A stretch of 10,809 bases of DNA from Methanobacteriota archaeon. Lineage in GTDB: Archaea; Thermoplasmatota; Thermoplasmata; RBG-16-68-12. The position numbers and the translations under genes were made by a program. Under the pieces are notes generated by a model. That model worked only from the letters and a program-made list of their open reading frames with translations. It ran no database searches and was not told the origin of the DNA. The stretch lies in NCBI GenBank assembly GCA_005878415.1, contig VBMM01000129.1, positions 1 to 10,809 on the forward strand, written 5' to 3'. This document shows positions 6,476-10,809 of this stretch, in pieces; within the stretch, counting starts at the first letter, position 1, and each line of letters begins with the position of its first letter.

Positions 6476-7441
6476 ATGAAGGAGATCTGGGTCGAGAAGT
6501 ATCGACCGAAGACCCTGGGCGAGGTCGTCGGACAGGACGACATCGTCGAGCGACTTCAATCCTATGCCAAGGCGGCGAACCTGCCGCACCTTCTGTTCGC
6601 CGGCCCCGCGGGCACCGGCAAGACGACGTGCGCGATCGCCCTCGCGCGGGACATGTACGGCCCGGAGTGGAAGCAGAACTATTACGAATTAAACGCGAGC
6701 GATGAACGTGGGATCGACGTCGTCCGGTCGAAGATCAAGGAGATCGCGCGCATCGCGCCGTTCGGCGGCACGTCGTTCAAGATCATCTTCCTCGACGAGG
6801 CGGACAACCTGACCGCGGACGCGCAAGCCGCGTTGCGCCGGACGATGGAGACGTACTCGAAGACGTCGCGGTTCATCCTGTCCGCGAACTATTCGTCGCG
6901 GCTCATCGAGCCGATCCAGTCGCGCACGGCCGTGTTCCGGTTTCGCCCGCTGCGGCCCGATGCGATCCGCGAGTACCTCGGACGCGTCGCGAAGGCGGAG
7001 AAGCTCAAGATCACGGACGACGGGATGGACGCGCTCATCTACATCGCGGAGGGGGACATGCGGCGCGCCGTGAATTCCCTCCAGGTGGCGGCGGCTCTCG
7101 GCTCGACGATCGATGCGGACGTCCTGTACAAGGTCGCGAGCACGATCAAGCCGGAAGAGGTGAAGCAACTCATCGAGAAGGCGCTGACCGGCGACTTCCT
7201 CCGGGCCCGCGAGGTGCTCGACCGGCTCCTCATCGAGTACGGCGTCTCGGGCGAGGACGTCCTCCGGCAGCTGCACCGGTCCGTGTTCGACATGAACGTC
7301 CCCGACGAGTACAAGGTCCGCCTGCTCGATCGGATCGGAGAGACGGACTTCCGGCTCATCGAGGGCAGCAACGAGCGCATCCAGCTCGAGGCGCTCCTCG
7401 CCCACTTCGCACTCATCGGCCAGGAACTGAACAAGAAGTGA
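6476..7441 (+). CDS. rfcS: Replication factor C small subunit
   Basis: This is the clamp-loader ATPase subunit that, with the large subunit, opens the PCNA ring and loads it onto primed DNA. At 321 residues it is the normal length for archaeal RfcS, with no intein. The protein starts MKEIWVEKYRPKTL, as is typical. Walker A GPAGTGKT is at 43-50, Walker B FLDEAD at 105-110, sensor 1 around Asn138, and the RFC box PIQSR ends with the arginine-finger candidate Arg150. The usual SRC is SRT here, a mild variation. The C-terminal collar helices are complete. No rfcL is seen in the window. The gene has its own promoter, and its TGA stop is directly followed by the stop of the opposing gene, forming TGATCA. 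Confidence 0.98.
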   Translation: MKEIWVEKYRPKTLGEVVGQDDIVERLQSYAKAANLPHLLFAGPAGTGKTTCAIALARDMYGPEWKQNYYELNASDERGIDVVRSKIKEIARIAPFGGTSFKIIFLDEADNLTADAQAALRRTMETYSKTSRFILSANYSSRLIEPIQSRTAVFRFRPLRPDAIREYLGRVAKAEKLKITDDGMDALIYIAEGDMRRAVNSLQVAAALGSTIDADVLYKVASTIKPEEVKQLIEKALTGDFLRAREVLDRLLIEYGVSGEDVLRQLHRSVFDMNVPDEYKVRLLDRIGETDFRLIEGSNERIQLEALLAHFALIGQELNKK

Positions 7442-8767
7442 TCACGCCGCCAAGACCGGCGTCCACGCGGCGTACGCGGCCTGGTCTTTCGGGGAGGCGG
7501 CGATCATCTTCGCGAGCGCCATCGCGACCTCAGGCGCCTTCGTCGCGAGGAATTCCGCCGCGCAGACGTCCGCGAGGAGGAGGTTGATCCCGTCGTTCGC
7601 GATCCCCGAGTCCCGCGCGGCGTGGTTCGCGAGGACCTCGATCAGGTGGGCAGCGGAATATCCGCGCGCGACATACGCGCGGGTTCGCGCGACGGCCGCC
7701 GTCGGATTCCGCGCATCGAATTCGTCCGCGAGGTGACGCAGCGCCTCGCCTTCCCCGGGTGCGTCCGCTCCCGATGTGGCGCCGATCGTCGGCTCGGGAG
7801 ATCGGACCCGGAGGGCCGCCTGGAAAAGCGAATAGAGTCGCTCCGGCGTGCGGCTGAACCCGAGGACGAAGCGGGCCGCGTGGACGAACATCAGGGCGCG
7901 CGCCGTGCCGAGGTCGTAGCCGCTGGAGGCGACGACCCGCTTCGCGGCTTCGATCGCCAAGCCTTCCGTGATCGACGTGGCGGCGTATCCGTCATGCAGG
8001 GTCGCGAGCGTCGCCTGAACGCATGCGGCGGGATCTTGGGCGGATGCGATCGCGGCCACTCGAGTCCGGCCGGCGTCATCGAGCGGACGGCCGCCGCCCG
8101 CGAGGGCCTCGAGGTCGACCCATTCCTTCCCGAGGACGGTCATGATCGACTCGTACGGCGTGCGGTCGCGGGGGCCCTTCACGAGGTACTGGACCGCGGG
8201 CCGCAGGATCGTCCGCGCGTCGCGGAAGCCGAGCGATCGGGCGAGCTGCCATGCCTTCACCGCGAGGAAGAACTTCCGGCCCGCTTCGCCCATGTCTTCG
8301 ACCGCCGCGCGGAAGAGCATATCGCCCGCCATCTTCCGCTCCCAACCCTCGTCGAGCATCCCGAGGAAGATCGATTCCGCCTCCGTTAAGTCGCCGGCGC
8401 GGACGGCAAAGAGGAAGGACCGACCGAGGTGCGTGATTTCCCCGGAGACGACGAGGGGCGCCTTCGCCGGTGCGGAGGCTTTCTTCTCGGAGGCAATGAA
8501 CGTGATTCCCTGGAGCGTCAGAAGCGGATGGAAGCGCGGCTGAGTCAGAGGGAAGAGATTGGCCGCTGCGGCGAGCACGGCGAGGCCGCGAGGTGCGAGG
8601 CCGTCGTACCGAGGGGCTGCTCCGCGCGCTGCGGCGCGGATCACCTCGAGGGCCGGTGCCTTCGCGGCGAAACCCTTGACCGCCGCATCGACCGCGTCCC
8701 GCGGCCGCGACGCCCCGACCGCGATCTCGATCTCCTCCAAGAGGGACGAGGCGCCCGCGGCCACCAT
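7442..8767 (-). CDS. All-helical triple-repeat protein, unknown function
   Basis: I do not recognise this 441-residue protein. It is alanine-rich, almost certainly all alpha-helical, and has neither a signal peptide nor convincing membrane helices. Three segments look like diverged copies of one helical unit: about 22-74 (DAVDAAV to AAANLFP), 245-303 (DPAACVQAT to AARFVLG) and 354-410 (NPTAAVART to AAEFLAT). The shared pattern is an initial D/N-x-x-A-A-V, then a GY- or LA-type turn, I-x-E-x-L/V-A-x-x-A-A, and a second helix ending A-A-x-x-L/F. His80, His258, His296, His374 and His382 sit in or near repeats and could bind metal or a cofactor, which is speculation. ATG 8767 lies about 30 bases after a TATA-like element on the same strand with no Shine-Dalgarno sequence, suggesting a leaderless mRNA. 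Its stop abuts that of rfcS. Confidence 0.85.
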   Translation of the reverse strand: MVAAGASSLLEEIEIAVGASRPRDAVDAAVKGFAAKAPALEVIRAAARGAAPRYDGLAPRGLAVLAAAANLFPLTQPRFHPLLTLQGITFIASEKKASAPAKAPLVVSGEITHLGRSFLFAVRAGDLTEAESIFLGMLDEGWERKMAGDMLFRAAVEDMGEAGRKFFLAVKAWQLARSLGFRDARTILRPAVQYLVKGPRDRTPYESIMTVLGKEWVDLEALAGGGRPLDDAGRTRVAAIASAQDPAACVQATLATLHDGYAATSITEGLAIEAAKRVVASSGYDLGTARALMFVHAARFVLGFSRTPERLYSLFQAALRVRSPEPTIGATSGADAPGEGEALRHLADEFDARNPTAAVARTRAYVARGYSAAHLIEVLANHAARDSGIANDGINLLLADVCAAEFLATKAPEVAMALAKMIAASPKDQAAYAAWTPVLAA

Positions 8768-8790
8768 CGAGCGCGACGCATCTCGAGTGG

Positions 8791-8802
8791 CTTAGTTATA
8801 CC
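8791..8802 (-). promoter_or_regulatory. TATA-like element for helical-repeat protein
   Basis: On the minus strand GGTATAACTAAG is centred about 30 bases before ATG 8767, the expected distance for an archaeal TATA box serving a leaderless transcript. The 144-base divergent gap (8768-8911) must also hold the promoter of the transporter gene. An AT-richer stretch near 8871-8879 is the best plus-strand candidate, but it is weak. Confidence 0.55.
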
Positions 8803-8911
8803 TTCGCGCGCGGCTCGTCGGATCGGTCGGACCTCATCGCCTGACGCGGCTTCCGCGGCAGAGCGCAACGGTCAAATCCAAGCGCCTCTTTGGGTCGCGC
8901 GGGCGAGGCGC

Positions 8912-9664
8912 TTGTCGACGCGATTCGCGTTCTGGCGGAAGATCGAGGAAGACGCGCTCGCGGAGAAACACGCGCAGCCCGGGCTCCTGTCCGACTTCAT
9001 CCTCGGCAGCCAGGACGGACTCGTGAATGTGCTCGGGGTCATCCTGGGCGTCGCGGTCGCCTCCCGAAACCTCGCGAATCCCCTCACGATCATCCTCGCG
9101 GGCGGACTCGCCGCGACCTTTGCCGAATCGATCTCGATGGGGGCGGTCGCCTACACGTCGACCCTCGCGCGGCGGGATCACTACCTCAGCGAGGTCGAGC
9201 GGGAGAAGCGAGAGATGGTCGAGCTCCCGGACCAGGAGCGTGAGGAGGTCCGCGAGATCCTGGAACGATGGGACTTCCACGGACCGGAGCTGGACGACAT
9301 GCTCGAGCGGATCGTATCGAAGCCGAAGGCGTGGCTCGAGCTGATGATGTCCCACGAACTCAACCTCGCACCGGTCGACCCGACGCAGGCGCGGAAGAGC
9401 GCGGTCCTCGTCGGGTTCGCCGCGATCGTCGGCTCGCTGATCCCGCTCATCCCGTTCCTCGTGATCGGCGCGAACATCCTCCTGGGGATCACGCTCTCCC
9501 TCGGGGTCAGCACCGCGGCGTTGTTCGTGATCGGCTGGTGGAAGGCGAGGACCACGATCGGAGGGGCCGGGCGCAGCGGCGTGCAGATGGCGGTCATCGG
9601 GATCGCCTCCGCGATCGCGGGATTCGGCATCGCCTATCTCGTGAGCGGCGGTGCGGGTGCGTAG
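8912..9664 (+). CDS. VIT1/CCC1-family iron/manganese transporter
   Basis: This is a 250-residue membrane transporter of the VIT1/CCC1 (DUF125) family, which moves Fe2+ or Mn2+ out of the cytosol, usually against protons. LLSDFILGSQDGLVNVLG (26-42) is the hallmark opening, with Asp35. Helix 2 carries AESISMGAVAY with Met76; Asp35 and Met76 correspond by pattern to ion-path residues in plant VIT1. A Glu-rich cytosolic helical hairpin (about 89-152, ending WLELMMSHELNL) matches the metal-binding domain. Helices 3-5 follow, giving the family's five. The start is TTG 8912, since no ATG, GTG or TTG lies between it and the opposing promoter; GAGG (8905-8908) is close upstream. The family assignment is firm, the metal is not. 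The stop is six bases from the tRNA 3' end. Confidence 0.93.
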   Translation: MSTRFAFWRKIEEDALAEKHAQPGLLSDFILGSQDGLVNVLGVILGVAVASRNLANPLTIILAGGLAATFAESISMGAVAYTSTLARRDHYLSEVEREKREMVELPDQEREEVREILERWDFHGPELDDMLERIVSKPKAWLELMMSHELNLAPVDPTQARKSAVLVGFAAIVGSLIPLIPFLVIGANILLGITLSLGVSTAALFVIGWWKARTTIGGAGRSGVQMAVIGIASAIAGFGIAYLVSGGAGA

Positions 9665-9670
9665 GGCCAG

Positions 9671-9744
9671 TGCGGTGCGCGGGATTTGAACCCGCCTTAT
9701 AGCCTTGGCAAGGCTATGTCCTAACCAGACTAGACTAGCACCGC
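9671..9744 (-). tRNA. tRNA-Gly (anticodon GCC)
   Basis: A full cloverleaf of 74 bases folds on the minus strand. The acceptor stem GCGGTGC/GCACCGC has discriminator A. The D stem is GTCT/GGAC with GG in the loop, the anticodon stem is TAGCC/GGCTA around TTGCCAA (anticodon GCC at 9707-9709), there is a four-base variable loop, and the T stem GCGGG/CCCGC has loop TTCAAAT. No intron and no encoded CCA. An AT-rich stretch at 9771-9780, about 30 bases upstream, is a likely TATA element. The gene faces the transporter gene tail-to-tail. Confidence 0.96.
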
Positions 9745-9770
9745 GCGAAGGGGGACGAAGGCGAGGGGGT

Positions 9771-9780
9771 TTGAAAAGAT
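9771..9780 (-). promoter_or_regulatory. TATA-like element of tRNA-Gly
   Basis: On the minus strand ATCTTTTCAA lies 27-36 bases before the tRNA 5' end, the only AT-rich block between 9745 and 9890. Position and composition suit an archaeal tRNA promoter. Confidence 0.4.
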
Positions 9781-9893
9781 TGCGGGACCGCGTCCACGGA
9801 AAGGGAACCGCTTCCGTCCATGCGACGTTCCTCGGGGCCTTCGTGAGTGCGCCGCGCCGCTCCCACGCACGTGCCGGCGACCAGGGAAGGGAC

Positions 9894-9910
9894 GTTATGA
9901 AACTCATAAC
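9894..9910. promoter_or_regulatory. Perfect palindrome, possible operator/promoter
   Basis: GTTATGA (9894-9900), spacer AAC, and TCATAAC (9904-9910) form a perfect seven-base inverted repeat. It is also the AT-richest block in the roughly 250-base gap 9745-9998. Overlap with a TATA-like sequence about 90-105 bases before GTG 9999 suggests a regulator-binding site at the promoter of the downstream gene. The rest of the gap shows the tRNA promoter and little else. Confidence 0.45.
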
Positions 9911-9961
9911 TAGGACTGAATGCCAGATACAGCAATCAGTTGCGATTCGCGGGAGGGAGGC

Positions 9962-10015
9962 ATGATGTCACGAAGCGGCCGGTGCCGCCGCGAACGTCGT
10001 GACCGAATCCCATGA
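9962..10015 (+). CDS. Possible 17-codon leader ORF
   Basis: The run GGGAGGGAGG (9951-9960) is the strongest Shine-Dalgarno-like sequence near here and leads directly to ATGATG (9962-9967). That frame encodes only 17 residues (MMSRSGRCRRERRDRIP), stops at 10013-10015, and overlaps the GTG start of the downstream gene in another frame. It may be a leader peptide coupling translation. Alternatively it is the true start of the large gene with a one-base frameshift or assembly error. A 22-codon ORF (9897-9965) ends in an ATGA overlap with it and may be chance. Confidence 0.3.
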   Translation: MMSRSGRCRRERRDRIP

Positions 10016-10809
10016 ACGTTTGGAACCGCACGTCCCGGCGAGCGGAATCGACCGGACCGCGGATCGATCGGCGCGTTCCCTCCTGGCCCGCCTCCTGCTG
10101 ATTTCGGCGGTCGTCCTCCTCCTGATCCAGAGTTCGATGGGCGGGACCCTCCCGCCATCGGGCGCCAAGCTCTCGCCGCTCGCGACGACGCTCTCGATCC
10201 ACGTCGTGCGGACGGGGAGCGCCGACGCGAGCGTGCTTGGCGTGACGGATGGCGTGAATGAACAGATCGACGTCCTGGTGAATGGCCAGGTCGCCGTCAG
10301 CGGCATCGTCACATGGATCGGGCAGTACTGGTTCCTCGGCGTCCCTGTGTCGGATAACGCGACGGTCCAGACGCGGATTGGCTCGACGCTCTCGCCGACC
10401 GTGACCGTGCCCGCGTACGTCCCGCAACCGGTCGGGCCCGCCGGCTTCGTCTATGCGAACGGCTCCGACCTCATGCGCAACGGCACGTCCATCCAGCTCT
10501 TCGGAGTCGATGATCAGTATCCGTTCATCTACGCAATGATTGCGTCCGGCCTCTGGGGCCCGGCGGATCCGGGCGCGTGGGGCAAGAACGGCCTCTTCCC
10601 GGACTCGGGCGGGCAGATCGGCGGGGTGACGGATGCCGATTCGCTGTGGCGGGAATACTTCCGGTACTTCCTTCATTATAACGCGGTCGCCGGGACGCCC
10701 ACGAATCCGAAGGTGAACCTCCTCCGGATCTGGGTCGCCGACCACTCGTGGAATCCCGAAGGCACGTATAACGCGTGGAAGAGCGATCCCACGACGTTCT
10801 GGAACATCT
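9999..10809 (+). CDS. Secreted/anchored glycoside-hydrolase-like protein (partial)
   Basis: The gene runs off the window, with 270 residues visible. GTG 9999 gives a polar N-terminus of about 27 residues, one hydrophobic helix (28-43), and then extracellular sequence, so the protein is exported or anchored by its N-terminus. Residues 60-140 look like a beta-sandwich. From about 150 the pattern changes: NGSDLMRNGTSIQLFGVDD, then a Trp/Gly/Asp-rich stretch and NLLRIWVADHSWNPEGTYNAW. This recalls the start of TIM-barrel glycoside hydrolases of the GH5/cellulase type, where an NG..(F/I)xLxGV strand is followed by NxxRIW. No catalytic Glu is reached before the edge, so the enzyme class is inference. 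N120, N154 and N161 are in N-x-S/T sequons, as in archaeal surface glycoproteins. GTG 9999 lacks a good ribosome site of its own. Confidence 0.7.
   Translation, partial: MTESHERLEPHVPASGIDRTADRSARSLLARLLLISAVVLLLIQSSMGGTLPPSGAKLSPLATTLSIHVVRTGSADASVLGVTDGVNEQIDVLVNGQVAVSGIVTWIGQYWFLGVPVSDNATVQTRIGSTLSPTVTVPAYVPQPVGPAGFVYANGSDLMRNGTSIQLFGVDDQYPFIYAMIASGLWGPADPGAWGKNGLFPDSGGQIGGVTDADSLWREYFRYFLHYNAVAGTPTNPKVNLLRIWVADHSWNPEGTYNAWKSDPTTFWNI

Noticed and set aside
5074..6705. 543-residue plus-strand frame across the peptidase and rfcS
   Set aside because: Arg/Pro/Gly-rich shadow of two well-supported genes in other frames.
9671..9910. tRNA-Gly as an integration site with an attached island
   Set aside because: I found no partial tRNA copy or direct repeat of its 3' end in the window, no integrase, and the 3' side borders a transporter gene six bases away.
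9705..9965. 86-residue open frame beginning inside the tRNA
   Set aside because: It starts within a tRNA gene on the other strand and has no ribosome site or recognisable content.
1..10809. CRISPR array or defence cluster
   Set aside because: No regularly spaced direct repeats and no cas or recognised defence genes; the TnpB remnant stands alone.

Overview
The window is GC-rich, gene-dense archaeal chromosomal DNA. The clearest taxonomic marker is an intact archaeal clamp-loader small subunit (rfcS). A TtuA/Ncs6-type tRNA thiolase, TATA-like elements about 30-40 bases upstream of starts, an archaeal TnpB remnant and a tRNA gene without encoded CCA agree with this. The style fits a high-GC uncultured Thermoplasmatota-like lineage, but that placement is inference.

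Layout. (1) 175-1467 (+) is purA, adenylosuccinate synthase. It converges with 1474-3617 (-), a two-gene unit: a zinc-ribbon/PPxY-repeat/six-helix membrane protein followed, through a GTGA stop-start overlap, by a TtuA-like tRNA 2-thiolase. (2) 3809-5001 (+) is a tnpB gene broken by a deletion plus frameshift exactly at its zinc knuckle, with hairpins at both ends of the gene. (3) 5042-6412 (+) holds a three-helix small membrane protein and, three bases later, a cytoplasmic-looking trypsin-fold peptidase with a full catalytic triad. (4) 6476-7441 (+) is rfcS. Its stop codon abuts the stop of a 441-residue all-helical protein of unknown function (7442-8767, -), which contains three internal repeats. 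(5) 8912-9664 (+) is a VIT1/CCC1-family metal transporter converging on tRNA-Gly(GCC) (9671-9744, -). (6) 9999-10809 (+) is the 5' part of a large membrane-anchored or secreted protein, probably glycoside-hydrolase-like. It is preceded by a promoter-region palindrome and by small ORFs, one with a strong Shine-Dalgarno sequence.

Most of the window is housekeeping: purine synthesis, tRNA modification, replication, metal handling and a tRNA. The genes do not form one pathway. I do not see a convincing new multi-gene defence or metabolic system. The points most worth a second look are the triple-repeat helical protein, the membrane protein coupled to the tRNA thiolase, the peptidase/membrane-protein pair with a probable ACG start, the decayed TnpB, and the 5' region of the last gene. 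Three convergent gene pairs are separated by only 6, 0 and 6 bases, so transcripts probably end inside the opposing genes.
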